DNA of 64,000 nucleotides from an uncultured Candidatus Saccharibacteria bacterium. GTDB taxonomy: Bacteria; Patescibacteriota; Saccharimonadia; Saccharimonadales; Saccharimonadaceae. Below, piece by piece: positions 41,226-49,779 of this stretch. Position 1 is the first letter of the stretch. Each line of letters opens with the position of its first letter. The notes beneath the pieces were generated by a model, which made no database searches, was not told the DNA's origin, and saw only the letters and a list, made by a program, of their open reading frames with translations. The translations under genes and the position numbers were made by a program. The stretch is from positions 1-64,000 of the forward strand of contig CALIJB010000026.1 in the NCBI GenBank assembly GCA_938017675.1. Reading direction: 5' to 3'.

Positions 41226-43733
41226 ATGGACAGATTATTTTCTCAATTTCAACCAGAACACTACGATATCCAATGGGATTTGCGTCAAGCGAAGAGCAAT
41301 CGCTTAATCCGCGGCACGGCAACTATCCGCGGCCAACATCTAGCAGCCGAACCAATTCGCTTGCACGCCAAAGATTTGCAGATCGAAGAGGCTACTGTCA
41401 ACGGCCAAGCAGTCAAGACATCAACCGACAACGACATTTTGGCACTTGACAACGCTGACGACGGTCCAGTGCAAATTACTATCAAATTCTCACTAGCACT
41501 AACCGACGCCATGCACGGTATTTATCCTTGCTATTATGAGCATCAAGGCCAAAAATGCGAGCTATACGCCACTCAATTCGAAAGCCACCATGCCCGCGAA
41601 GCCTTCCCATGCGTTGATGAACCAGAAGCCAAAGCTACATTTGCGATTTCGATATTATCAAACGAGCCGGTAGTACTCAGCAATATGCCAGTCGCTTCGC
41701 AGCGGGAGAGCAGCGAGGGAACGCTGACCACCTTTGAGCAAACACCGCGTATGAGCACTTACCTGGCGGCCTTTGTCGCTGGCAATTTACAGCGCGCGAC
41801 TACTGCCGCCAAGAGCGGCGTCGAGGTTAACGTCTACGCCACGCCAGCGCAGTCAGCCGGCAGCTTGAACTGGGCGCTCCAGCACGCAGCGCAAACAATT
41901 GACTTTTTCAACGAGTATTTTGGCGTGCCTTACCCGCTGCCGAAATCTGACCATGTAGCACTACCTGATTTTTCTAGCGGCGCTATGGAGAATTGGGGCT
42001 TGGTGACCTACCGCGAAACCGCTCTGCTGGCCGATCCGGCAACCGCTAGCGTTTCGACCCGCCAATATATTGCAACGGTTATCGCCCACGAATTAAGCCA
42101 CCAGTGGTTCGGCAATCTAGTGACTATGAAATGGTGGAATAACCTGTGGCTGAACGAAAGTTTCGCTACGCTGATGGAATATTTAGCAACTGACGCGCTG
42201 CATCCGGATTGGCGGCAATGGGACGAGTTTGCCAACAACGAGGGCGTTGCTGCCTTGCGCCGCGATAGTATCGACGGCGTGCAACCAGTTCAAACCGAAG
42301 TATCGGGCCCAGCCGAAATCAGCGCGCTGTTTGATGGAGCGATTGTCTATGCCAAAGGCGGCCGGCTGCTGCGAATGATGCAGCTATGGATCGGCGACGC
42401 AGCATTCCGTGCCGGCCTCAAGCAGTATTTCACCCGCTTCAAGTATAGCAACACCACTGGCGACGACCTCTGGGAATGCCTAAGCCAAGCTAGCGGCAAA
42501 GATGTCGGGGCGCTAATGAATACCTGGATTTCACAGCCAGGCTACCCTGTAGTTTACGCGTCGCTCGACAATGGCGAGTTGACGCTCCGCCAAGAACAAT
42601 TCTTCACTGGGCCGCACCAGCCGTCTGATCGTTTGTGGCCGATTCCGCTCGACGCCAACGACCAGCGCCTACCCGAAATTCTAAAAGAGCGCGAACAGCG
42701 CCTCTCGCCCGCGCCAGACGGACTATTACTGCTCAATCATCAAAACGCCTCGCACTTTATCACTTGCTATGATAACACCCTACGGGCACGCATATTGCAG
42801 GCAATCGCTAGCGGCAGACTGACGCCGTCGCAGCGGGCGCAGTATCTCAATGAGCAGATCTTGCTAGCCCGCGGCGGTCTAATTGCTAGCAGTACGCTAG
42901 TCGAAGCGCTAGCCGCCTTCCAAGACGAAAGCGATCAGACCGTCTGGGAAATCATCTCGCTGGCCATCAGCGATCTCAAGAAATTCGTTGACCAAGACGA
43001 AGCCGCCGAAAAGCTGCTGCGCCGCCTGTCGGGCAAGTTAGCTCGTCCGCAATTCGAACGCCTAGGTTGGAGCAAACGCCCCGGCGAGCCAGAATCTGAC
43101 AGCAAACTGCGCGCCGCCATCATCGATTGTATGCTATATAGCGAGGACGCAGCGGCAATCAGTACCGCGCGCCGGCTCTACCAAAACACGCCTCTGGCCG
43201 AGCTCAGCGCCGACCTGCGCCCATCAATCATCGGTGCCGCCGTCCGCTACAGCGATCAACCGGCAGATATAGTCAGTCAGCTGCTTGAAGCCTACCAAGC
43301 CACGCAATCAGCCGACCTGCGCAGCGACATCGCCGCAGGAGTCGCCACGACACGCGACGCCGAGCAGCTGGCACGCTTGATCGGGCTACTCACCAACACC
43401 GACATCATCCGCAGCCAAGACACCGTTCACTGGTTCGTCGACCTGCTGCGTAATCGCTACGGCCGCGAAGCCGCCTGGCGCTGGATGCGCAGCCAGTGGA
43501 GTTGGATCGAGCAAACTTTCGCCAGCGACAAAAGCCACGATTACTTCCCGCGCTACGCCGCCATGCTATTGATGACGCGACAGCAGCTAGCCGAATACCG
43601 CGAATTTTTCACGCCGCTGCGCCGCGACCAGTCACTCGTCCGCGCCATCGACATGGGAATATTAGATTTAGAGGGCAAACTAGACCTAATCGACCGCGAC
43701 AAAGCAGCGGTCCTAGCGGCTCTAGCAAAGTAA
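41226..43733 (+). CDS. pepN: M1-family aminopeptidase
   Basis: Zinc gluzincin that removes N-terminal residues from peptides. The exopeptidase motif GAMENWGLVTYRE and zinc motif VIAHELSHQWFGN with downstream NESFATLMEYLA (third ligand E) are intact. The C-terminal half is the helical ERAP1-like domain. 835 aa. Leaderless: TATAAT (41214-41219), 6 nt, ATG. It probably feeds the amino-acid-auxotrophic cell. Confidence 0.95.
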   Translation: MDRLFSQFQPEHYDIQWDLRQAKSNRLIRGTATIRGQHLAAEPIRLHAKDLQIEEATVNGQAVKTSTDNDILALDNADDGPVQITIKFSLALTDAMHGIYPCYYEHQGQKCELYATQFESHHAREAFPCVDEPEAKATFAISILSNEPVVLSNMPVASQRESSEGTLTTFEQTPRMSTYLAAFVAGNLQRATTAAKSGVEVNVYATPAQSAGSLNWALQHAAQTIDFFNEYFGVPYPLPKSDHVALPDFSSGAMENWGLVTYRETALLADPATASVSTRQYIATVIAHELSHQWFGNLVTMKWWNNLWLNESFATLMEYLATDALHPDWRQWDEFANNEGVAALRRDSIDGVQPVQTEVSGPAEISALFDGAIVYAKGGRLLRMMQLWIGDAAFRAGLKQYFTRFKYSNTTGDDLWECLSQASGKDVGALMNTWISQPGYPVVYASLDNGELTLRQEQFFTGPHQPSDRLWPIPLDANDQRLPEILKEREQRLSPAPDGLLLLNHQNASHFITCYDNTLRARILQAIASGRLTPSQRAQYLNEQILLARGGLIASSTLVEALAAFQDESDQTVWEIISLAISDLKKFVDQDEAAEKLLRRLSGKLARPQFERLGWSKRPGEPESDSKLRAAIIDCMLYSEDAAAISTARRLYQNTPLAELSADLRPSIIGAAVRYSDQPADIVSQLLEAYQATQSADLRSDIAAGVATTRDAEQLARLIGLLTNTDIIRSQDTVHWFVDLLRNRYGREAAWRWMRSQWSWIEQTFASDKSHDYFPRYAAMLLMTRQQLAEYREFFTPLRRDQSLVRAIDMGILDLEGKLDLIDRDKAAVLAALAK

Positions 43734-43754
43734 TTTCAGTTTTTTAAGATAAGT

Positions 43755-43786
43755 AATTTTGCGGCTTTTACAGAGGCCGCAAAATT
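43755..43786 (+). terminator. Aminopeptidase terminator
   Basis: Stem AATTTTGCGGC/GCCGCAAAATT with a 10-nt loop followed by ATTAT. Confidence 0.85.
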
Positions 43787-43813
43787 ATTATGACACATTT
43801 TTCGTTAAAACGC

Positions 43814-43928
43814 TTGACATTTATGCGATAATGTGCTATATTCATAATAGCTTTTCGCCCGAGGTTAGTCTAAGGGGCGAGAAGTGCCCTTTTACCTTGA
43901 GCGATGATTTTCTAAGGAGGAAATCATG
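43814..43928 (+). promoter_or_regulatory. Promoter and type-2 leader of cassette G
   Basis: TTGACA (43814-43819), 17 bp, TATATT (43837-43842), first base A43849 of AGCTTTTCGC. Outer helix 43856-43864/43895-43903 (one mismatch, one wobble against cassette D), inner AAGGGGC/GCCCTT. Alternative: CTTTTCGCCC with GGGCGAGAAG. Shine-Dalgarno hairpin ATGATTT/AAATCAT (43904-43927) overlaps the ATG; its arms differ completely in sequence from D and J but keep pairing. Confidence 0.8.
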
Positions 43929-44282
43929 AGCACCGCAGCCGCCATCATCGTCTTTGCCATCATCGTTCTGGTCACTATGACCGGGATCGGGGGATATGTC
44001 ATCGGGCGCACCCACGCGACCGATGACGCGGCCAAGAAGACTATCAAGGAAGACGAGCGTCTCCATGAGACCCTCGTCGGCCTCAAGGTTGACGTCCTCT
44101 TTATGTCAGAACTTCTGATCTTTACTCAGAGCAGAAGCTTTGACTACCGTGAGGTCGCCATTGAGGCGATCAAGATCCTGTCGACCAATGACCCCCGAAA
44201 GGAGGATCTGAAGCGCAAGCTTCAGGATATTGATGGAAAAGTTCAGAAGAAGGTGACCGAGATCGAATCCGAAAAGGGCTGA
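43926..44282 (+). CDS. Cassette G single-pass membrane protein with helical cytoplasmic domain (118 aa)
   Basis: N-terminal transmembrane helix (about residues 5-27, with GIGGYVIG), then a charged helical domain rich in K, E and D. Residues 85-117 (PRKEDLKRKLQDIDGK and on) are likely coiled coil. No recognised family. AAGGAGG is 5 nt before the ATG. GAG-, ATC- and GTC-rich codons contrast with the flanking pepN. Same architecture, membrane helix plus charged tail, as cassettes D and J. Confidence 0.65.
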   Translation: MSTAAAIIVFAIIVLVTMTGIGGYVIGRTHATDDAAKKTIKEDERLHETLVGLKVDVLFMSELLIFTQSRSFDYREVAIEAIKILSTNDPRKEDLKRKLQDIDGKVQKKVTEIESEKG

Positions 44283-44284
44283 AC

Positions 44285-44349
44285 GCCCGCCTGAAAATAG
44301 CCCGCTGAATTAGCGTTCAGCTTGAGCTCGTTCGGCGGGCTATTTTCTT
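44285..44349 (+). terminator. Cassette G terminator
   Basis: GAAAATAGCCCGC (44293-44305) pairs perfectly with GCGGGCTATTTTC (44335-44347), followed by TTT. An upstream GCCCGCC (44285-44291) can pair with the same strand instead, and a GCTGAA/TTCAGC hairpin lies within the loop. Same family as cassettes D and J. Confidence 0.85.
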
Positions 44350-44353
44350 TGGT

Positions 44354-45448
44354 TTAATTTACTTCTACTACCGCTTGGACAGCTGGCGGGTCGCCGCTCA
44401 CACTGGCGGCTAGCAGCTTGGCCGCCATGCCGCTGCATTCTGGCTTGCCCGCCAAAAACAACTCTGCCGCGAAACGCATCTGCCGCTGCTTTTTGGCGGT
44501 AATCGCCGCCAGTCCATCGCCGAAATCATCGTTCTTACGATACTTCACCTCGGTGAAATACAACACCTCGCCTTTCACGCTGACGATATCGATTTCGCAG
44601 TACCGCGTCCGCCAATTCCGCGCGATGATTTCGTGGCCGTTAGCCGCCAGCCAATCCGCCGCTGCCCGCTCGCCCTTATCGCCAATTTGGCGAGTTGTCA
44701 TTGGTTTTTCATTAATACATATAGAGCTGTCTGGAGCGGTATCCCCAGAAGAAATTAGGGCAACTTTACGTGGGCCCCGAATTATTTTCTGAGGATATCC
44801 GACAGACGGCTCGCCAGATTGAACAACTGTTTTCTGAGGCACTGCCCGCGGCTTCGCCTTATTGTCGGCATACTTCGCCAGCGGCGCGAAACTCAGCCGG
44901 TGCAGCGGCGTCACGCCCAGGCACTCAATCGCCGCCCGATGCTTGGCCACGCCATAGCCAGCATTCGACGCGAAACCGTACCCCGGATAAACCGCATCTT
45001 GCTCGGCCATGAACTGGTCGCGCGCCACCTTGGCGACGATCGACGCCGCCGACACGCTCGGAATCAAACCGTCGGCTTTGGGCATGGTCGTAACGAACTT
45101 CTCTAGCGCCGTGCCGCGCAGAAAATTTACCTTGCCATCGATAATAATCTCGCTAAAAGCTAAGTTTTGCTGGCGGCATTGCGCCTGAACCTGCTCGACC
45201 GCCCGCCGCGTCGCCAGCCGCAGCGCCTCACTCATGCCAATATCGTCTAATTCCTGGGCACTCACCCAGCCCAGCGCCCAGACAGCCGCCTTTTCGCGAA
45301 TTTCCACGTCCAGCGCTTCACGGCGCTTTTTGGTCAGCTTTTTGCTATCGTCCAAGCCGTCAATCTCGGCGCCGCCCAAAATCACCGCGCCAACCACCAG
45401 AGGCCCCGCCCACGGCCCGCGCCCAACCTCGTCGATCCCCAGAATCAT
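44354..45448 (-). CDS. rnhB: RNase HII fused to a YraN-family (UPF0102) nuclease-like domain
   Basis: Residues 1-200 are RNase HII: GIDEVGRGPWAGPLVVGAV carries the first catalytic acids, with further conserved ones in DDSKKLTKK and SAASIVAKVARD. It removes ribonucleotides from DNA. A linker precedes a YraN domain (about 255-345) with IGDKGERAAADWL, the ARNWRTRYCEIDIV metal-site region and VLYFTEVKYRK. In many bacteria rplS, rnhB and yraN are consecutive; here the last two are one protein. Start ATG 45448 (MILGIDEVG), leaderless after TATCAT; 15 upstream in-frame codons overlap the promoter. Confidence 0.88.
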   Translation of the reverse strand: MILGIDEVGRGPWAGPLVVGAVILGGAEIDGLDDSKKLTKKRREALDVEIREKAAVWALGWVSAQELDDIGMSEALRLATRRAVEQVQAQCRQQNLAFSEIIIDGKVNFLRGTALEKFVTTMPKADGLIPSVSAASIVAKVARDQFMAEQDAVYPGYGFASNAGYGVAKHRAAIECLGVTPLHRLSFAPLAKYADNKAKPRAVPQKTVVQSGEPSVGYPQKIIRGPRKVALISSGDTAPDSSICINEKPMTTRQIGDKGERAAADWLAANGHEIIARNWRTRYCEIDIVSVKGEVLYFTEVKYRKNDDFGDGLAAITAKKQRQMRFAAELFLAGKPECSGMAAKLLAASVSGDPPAVQAVVEVN

Positions 45449-45511
45449 AAGTTCATGATAACAAATGGCAGCGATAGGCTCAATCGCAGGCACAGGCGGC
45501 GGGTTTTGTGT

Positions 45512-45565
45512 TATAATATTGGTAAGCTAAACACATTGATGTAGAGAGGAGGTGTTTAGCTCATG
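45512..45565 (+). promoter_or_regulatory. Promoter and Shine-Dalgarno hairpin of cassette H
   Basis: Extended -10 TGTTATAAT (hexamer 45512-45517). The leader is essentially one perfect 10-bp hairpin AGCTAAACAC/GTGTTTAGCT (45525-45534 with 45552-45561). Its 17-nt loop contains GAGAGGAG, the ribosome-binding site, and the ATG follows one base later. Confidence 0.8.
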
Positions 45566-45802
45566 AAGGGGAAACTCTTCATAATTTTTATCATGGTCGG
45601 AATACCGACTGCGGCCTGGGCCTTTCTGGCCTGGGTTATGATGCTCACCCTGGGAGCGCTGCACAGTGCTTTCAGTGTGATACCTGCCCTTTCCTTCCTG
45701 GAGAGTTTTCTCGGCACATTGATGCTTTTTAGTGTCGTCGTGTTCGGTATCTCCATGGCAACAACGAATGTGTCGCCAGCCCACCGCCACGGCGGCCGCT
45801 GA
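45563..45802 (+). CDS. Cassette H small membrane protein (79 aa)
   Basis: Two hydrophobic helices (about residues 4-33 and 40-68) with a basic start MKGKL and a polar tail ending HRHGGR. No family recognised. The ribosome-binding site is presented in the loop of a perfect hairpin. The cassette separates rplS from rnhB-yraN, genes that are normally adjacent, so it looks inserted. Confidence 0.6.
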   Translation: MKGKLFIIFIMVGIPTAAWAFLAWVMMLTLGALHSAFSVIPALSFLESFLGTLMLFSVVVFGISMATTNVSPAHRHGGR

Positions 45803-45955
45803 CACCTAGCCCCGAGGAGACGGCCCGCAGGCAGAAATCCTGCCCTGCCACTGGCCTACTTCGGTGGGCCGTTTCCTCTCCGACGCCCGCTGGGGCGGCT
45901 CGCGGAACATATCGTTCTGCTTGAGCCGCCTCGGCGGGCACTTTCATTTTCACGG
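45803..45955 (+). terminator. Branched 3' structure of cassette H
   Basis: Two large hairpins: GAGGA-ACGGCCC paired with GGGCCGT-TCCTC enclosing GCAGG/CCTGC, then GCCCGC...GCGGGC with internal GCGGCT/AGCCGC and GGAAC/GTTC, followed by ACTTTCATTTT. Far longer than a normal terminator. Confidence 0.7.
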
Positions 45956-45974
45956 TTATTTCGCTAGCAAACCA

Positions 45975-45998
45975 AAATCCCGCTGATCGGCGGGATTT
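45975..45998 (-). terminator. rplS terminator
   Basis: Stem AAATCCCGC/GCGGGATTT with a 6-nt loop and flanking A and T, just beyond the rplS stop. Confidence 0.8.
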
Positions 45999-46025
45999 AT
46001 CGTTAGCGCTAGATACAGACTGCCG

Positions 46026-46547
46026 TTAATTTTCGGCGTGGCGGGCGGCCACTTCGGCAGCCTTGGCGTCCAATTCGGCCTGTTTGGCTTCTTCGGCAGC
46101 CTTCTTCTCGGCGGCTTCTTTGGCTTTCTCTTCTTTCAAGCGAGCGGCTTCTTCTTCGGCATGTTTGTCGCGGACGGCGTTCACCGCCTCGCGGTCGAAC
46201 TTAACAGCAGTCAGGCGGGCCGACTTACCGCTGCGTTTGCGCAAGAAGCTCAAGAAGTTGCGGCGAACCTTAGCCCGGCGCACAATCTCGACTTTTTCGA
46301 CCAGCGGGCTGTGCAGCAAGAATGATTTCTCGACACCGACGCCCGAAGCAACTTTGCGAACGGTGATGCGGCTAGTGTGCTGGCCTTTGTTGTCGGTGCG
46401 GATAACCACGCCCTCGAACATCTGGATGCGCTCTTTGTTGCCCTCTTTGATTTTCTGATAGACGCGTACGGTGTCGCCGCTGCGAACATCGACAACTTGC
46501 GCCTTCTTTTGCTCGTCATTGACTTTTTGGATTAATGCAAAACTCAT
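46026..46547 (-). CDS. rplS: 50S ribosomal protein L19
   Basis: Residues 1-115 are a complete L19: FEGVVIRTDNKGQHTSRITVRKVASGVGVEKSF as the core, ending AKVRRNFLSFLRKRSGKSARL. It lies at the 30S-50S interface. The last 55 residues are an alanine/glutamate/lysine-rich helical tail absent from most L19 proteins. A leader of about 100 nt contains GC hairpins (about 46560-46640) after a TAGAAT promoter. Confidence 0.94.
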   Translation of the reverse strand: MSFALIQKVNDEQKKAQVVDVRSGDTVRVYQKIKEGNKERIQMFEGVVIRTDNKGQHTSRITVRKVASGVGVEKSFLLHSPLVEKVEIVRRAKVRRNFLSFLRKRSGKSARLTAVKFDREAVNAVRDKHAEEEAARLKEEKAKEAAEKKAAEEAKQAELDAKAAEVAARHAEN

Positions 46548-46756
46548 AATTTTTCCTATCTTTCAAGCCCGCTCTGGCTGGCCACGCAGTTGTACCTCTG
46601 CGGCTCCACACCGAACAAAGCCCGAATAATTAACTCTCGTACAATGCAAGTATTCTAACACAATATCAAGCGGCGAGCAATAGACGCAAAGATGGCTAGC
46701 GGCAGAGTCCATCTAGCCGCCAGCTGCGCTTGATATTTTATCAATTTCAAAAAACC

Positions 46757-47233
46757 CTACGCCGTGGTTGACTGGTCAGCGCTATCGATATTGACGTGAA
46801 ACCGAGTATTAGGGTTAGCACCGCCTACCGGCTGAAACCCCGGATTGAAAGTTCTATTCAGGTTGGCACATACGAATTTACCAGCTTGCCCCGATTCTCG
46901 CCATATTTGGCAAGTGCTCTCGTAGAAAGCTCCGTCTACCACTACTCTGTCCGAAGAAGACTGATCAGTGTCAGTGCTAGTGTCAATAGAGTCGCCTGGC
47001 ACCGCTGGCTGAGGCAAATTATCAGTCCTGTCTGTCACAGGAGTAGGATCTTCTTCTTCATTCGCAGCAAACTCCATAGATGCACGCACAGTAAAACAAG
47101 TCATCGTTACAGCAAGCGCAGAGAGGCCGACTATCGTCTTTCCGAACTTTTTATCGGGCAGCCAACTTGGAGCCTCATGTCTCTTAGCCGCTGCATGCCT
47201 GCCAACAGGCTGGTCAGATTTTAATATACCCAT
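46757..47233 (-). CDS. Membrane-anchored extracytoplasmic protein (158 aa)
   Basis: A basic cytoplasmic stretch (residues 1-31) and one transmembrane helix (about 32-50) are followed by an acidic, threonine/serine/aspartate-rich linker (about 58-95) and a small outer domain with two cysteines (CQIW and CANLN) that could form a disulfide. No family recognised. It lies downstream of a lipoprotein gene of similar layout, possibly co-transcribed. GAGGTG is 13 nt before the ATG, which is long. A hairpin (GGCTAG/CTAGCC) follows at about 46690-46720. Confidence 0.55.
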   Translation of the reverse strand: MGILKSDQPVGRHAAAKRHEAPSWLPDKKFGKTIVGLSALAVTMTCFTVRASMEFAANEEEDPTPVTDRTDNLPQPAVPGDSIDTSTDTDQSSSDRVVVDGAFYESTCQIWRESGQAGKFVCANLNRTFNPGFQPVGGANPNTRFHVNIDSADQSTTA

Positions 47234-47315
47234 TTCGTTATACTTTCACCTCGAAATTAAAATTGGTATGTCTTTTTATTATACCACAAACTATACTAAA
47301 ATGCAAGCAAAATAG

Positions 47316-47933
47316 CTATTCATCGGTTGGGTCAAGAGCTTGACGCGGGGTCAACGGGTTTTCTGTTGAACCCTCTACGTATACGACACGGTAGGGCTTG
47401 CCGTCAATAACCATAGTCGTCGGAAGCTCCGCTCCTGGCTGAAATCCGTCGACTGCCCCGTCAAATTTCACACAGATAACTGTATTTTCATCGACGCTAT
47501 CCGACCGTCTGGCCGCCTTGGATGACGGAGGGTCTACTTCCACCAATTTGCCATCTTCAACGGCGTAGTATCTTACCTGTTCGTCGCCCACCTGCCGCGA
47601 TTCGCCAGGCTGCTGACATGTCGGGTCGCCGTTGACTTCAGCAGCTGGGCGTACAACAATCTTGCCGCTGTTTTCACCGTCTGTACTCTGTATGTAAGCA
47701 ACTGGCGCGATCCAAACTGAATCACCCTCGCCAATTTTTTTGGCTAACTCCTCATAAGTTAGTGTCCCAGCAGTAGCGCTCTCGGAGGCAGTACTCCCGG
47801 CTGGCGTAGAATCCGGCGTCTGACTCTCAGCCGAGCACGACCCGACAAACGAGCTTAACGCTAAACTTCCAACTGCCAAAAATGTTGTCAACCGGTTTCT
47901 TATTGTGTCTAAAAACTCTCCTTTTCTTCTCAT
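47316..47933 (-). CDS. Putative lipoprotein (205 aa)
   Basis: Signal peptide with lipobox-like SSFVGSC at about residue 34, then a low-complexity Ser/Thr/Ala linker and an outer domain of about 150 residues with CQQPGESRQVGDEQVRYYAV. Cysteine lipidation would fix it on the outer face of the membrane. Leaderless start: CATAAT, 6 nt, ATG 47933. It precedes the similar small membrane protein at 46757-47233; both end in domains with a pair of cysteines. Function unknown. Confidence 0.6.
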   Translation of the reverse strand: MRRKGEFLDTIRNRLTTFLAVGSLALSSFVGSCSAESQTPDSTPAGSTASESATAGTLTYEELAKKIGEGDSVWIAPVAYIQSTDGENSGKIVVRPAAEVNGDPTCQQPGESRQVGDEQVRYYAVEDGKLVEVDPPSSKAARRSDSVDENTVICVKFDGAVDGFQPGAELPTTMVIDGKPYRVVYVEGSTENPLTPRQALDPTDE

Positions 47934-48008
47934 AAATATATTATGCTACAAACTGCCATTTAGCTCAACATGCGCGCCCAAAATGCCAAAACGCGCTATA
48001 ATATACTC

Positions 48009-49142
48009 ATGGATTACAACAAACTAGCACTCGAACTACACCAAAAATATAAAGGCAAAATCACCACCGCGCTGCGCGATAACGGCGAGATTGACCGCGA
48101 TAAGCTCAGCGCTTATTACAGCCCAGGCGTCGGTGCCGTTAGCCAGGCCATCGTCGAGAACCCGGCGGATTTGCCGAAATACACTTGGACGAACAATCTG
48201 GTCGGAGTGATTTCTGACGGTTCAGCGATTTTAGGCTTGGGCGACTTGGGGCCGAAAGCCGCCATGCCAGTCATGGAGGGTAAGGCGCTGCTGTTCAAGC
48301 ATTTCGCTAATGTCGACGCTGTGCCAATTGTTTTGGACGTTCACCAGCCAGAAGAAATTATCGCTGCCATCAAGGCGATAGCGCCGAGCTTTGGAGCGAT
48401 CAATTTAGAGGATATCGCTTCGCCAAAATGCTTCGAAATTGAGGAGCGTTTGAAAGCCGAACTAGACATTCCAGTATTTCACGATGACCAGCACGGTACG
48501 GCAATAGTAGTGCTAGCTGGGCTGATCAACGCCGCCAAGGTTGTCGGCAAAAGCTTACGCGACTGCAAAGTCGTCCTGGCAGGACCAGGTGCGGCTGGCA
48601 CGGCGATTATTAAGCTGCTCAATCTGTACGGCGTCAAAAACTTGATTGCGCTCGATCGACACGGTGCGCTGAGCAGCGACCGCACTGACCTGTCGCCAGA
48701 AAAAACCGCCTTGCAACAATATTTGAACACTTCAGAAAGCGGTACTCTAGCAGAAGTATTAGCTGGCGTCGATATCTTCATCGGCGTATCGACCGCTAAC
48801 TCGCTAGCGCCAGAGATGGTCGCGGCAATGGCCAGCCAGCCGATTATTTTTGCCCTGGCCAATCCAGTACCCGAAATCATGCCCGATGCCGCGATTAGCG
48901 CTGGCGCAGCCGTCGTAGCGACTGGCCGCAGCGACTTCCCGAATCAAGTTAATAATTCCTTGGCTTTCCCTGGTATTTTCCGCGGCGCGCTCGACCATGG
49001 CGTCCAAAAAATCACTGACCAGCACAAGTTAGCCGCCGCCGAAGCTCTGGCAGCGCTGGTCGAGAACCCAACCGCCGACGAAGTTATACCGTCGCCATTC
49101 GACAAGCGCGTCGTACCAGCGGTGGCAAATGTCATAAAATAA
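48009..49142 (+). CDS. maeB: NAD(P)-dependent malic enzyme
   Basis: Oxidative decarboxylation of malate to pyruvate. N-terminal malic domain (YYSPGVGAVSQ, KYTWTNNLVGVISDGSAILGLGDLG) and an NAD-binding domain (VFHDDQHGTAIVVLAGLINA, VVLAGPGAAGTAI). 377 aa, the short form without a phosphotransacetylase domain. Leaderless: TATAAT (47997-48002), 6 nt, ATG 48009; 13 upstream codons rejected. A lone malic enzyme is a known trait of Saccharibacteria. Confidence 0.94.
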   Translation: MDYNKLALELHQKYKGKITTALRDNGEIDRDKLSAYYSPGVGAVSQAIVENPADLPKYTWTNNLVGVISDGSAILGLGDLGPKAAMPVMEGKALLFKHFANVDAVPIVLDVHQPEEIIAAIKAIAPSFGAINLEDIASPKCFEIEERLKAELDIPVFHDDQHGTAIVVLAGLINAAKVVGKSLRDCKVVLAGPGAAGTAIIKLLNLYGVKNLIALDRHGALSSDRTDLSPEKTALQQYLNTSESGTLAEVLAGVDIFIGVSTANSLAPEMVAAMASQPIIFALANPVPEIMPDAAISAGAAVVATGRSDFPNQVNNSLAFPGIFRGALDHGVQKITDQHKLAAAEALAALVENPTADEVIPSPFDKRVVPAVANVIK

Positions 49143-49163
49143 ATCCTAAATCAATACTAAGTA

Positions 49164-49260
49164 GTTGAGTTGGGGGCGGGACGGCGAACTAAATCGCGCG
49201 CCCCGCCCCAGAGCAAAGGCGCGGCTCTGCTGGCTTGAGCTTACCTTTGCGACCGGTCAG
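49164..49260 (-). terminator. Terminator region of cassette I
   Basis: A GCAAAGG/CCTTTGC hairpin is followed by GGGGCGGG/CCCGCCCC (49209-49202 with 49180-49173). The second hairpin and its tail match the cassette F terminator almost base for base. AGCCAGCA at 49235-49228 is complementary to the start of the cassette transcript. Confidence 0.7.
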
Positions 49261-49265
49261 CGAGG

Positions 49266-49679
49266 TTAGGGCGTGGTTGTTGGACTAGTATACCAGTCCA
49301 ACATCCTTTCAAAGTATCCGCCCCAGCTATACGGCTCTGGGACCAAAATCTCTGGATACCGACAGAAGTCTGTCTCGATATTGCCAGCGGCATCACAGTA
49401 AAAAAAAGCCAGCGTCGCTCCGCCCTGCCTGTCGTAAACAGCCACGACAAACGACATTTCTCGATATACCGATCTGCAGCTGAAAACCTCTGTGTAGAAT
49501 CCTGCCTCGCGGGCAGAGTTCATGAGGCCAAGAGCAGCGCAGGCCGCGACGCCCCTACCTCCAGCCGCCAGTTCGTGAAGCTGGCGATCTGGAGAGGTTG
49601 ACCTATCCAGCCTATAATTGTCGCAGGCTTTAGAAGTAAGAGTAGTAGTCCTACCCATGATAGCACTTTTCCAGATCAT
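49266..49679 (-). CDS. Cassette I small protein, unknown function (137 aa)
   Basis: Starts MIWKSAIMG. It is rich in Cys, Tyr and aromatic residues, with a compact domain (GGRGVAACAALGLMNSARE, then beta-strand-like VVAVYDRQGGATLAFFYCD) and no clear membrane helix. The ATG at 49679 has AAGGAAGG 6 nt upstream. An ATG 5 nt earlier opens only a 2-codon ORF (ATGAGATGA) that overlaps the real start, suggesting coupling. Longer in-frame starts fall in the leader. No family recognised. Confidence 0.55.
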   Translation of the reverse strand: MIWKSAIMGRTTTLTSKACDNYRLDRSTSPDRQLHELAAGGRGVAACAALGLMNSAREAGFYTEVFSCRSVYREMSFVVAVYDRQGGATLAFFYCDAAGNIETDFCRYPEILVPEPYSWGGYFERMLDWYTSPTTTP

Positions 49680-49767
49680 CTCATACCTTCCTTCCGCCCC
49701 GTACCGGGGCCACTCGACGATGGATGTACTCAAACTCTACATCTTAGAGCCAGCACCCAATACTATA
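49680..49767 (-). promoter_or_regulatory. Promoter and leader of cassette I
   Basis: Extended -10 TGGTATAGT (hexamer 49767-49762). The leader has a CTCT/AGAG hairpin and a GCCCC/GGGGC hairpin just before the Shine-Dalgarno. TGCTGGCT near the first base (49755-49748) is complementary to 49235-49228 after the gene. Confidence 0.6.
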
Positions 49768-49779
49768 CCACAATTTGCG

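Noticed and set aside
45448..45493. Upstream start for the RNase HII-YraN protein
   Set aside because: The 15 extra codons cover the -35/-10 region (TTGAGC, TATCAT) and are not conserved in RNase HII; the protein begins normally at MILGIDEVGRG.
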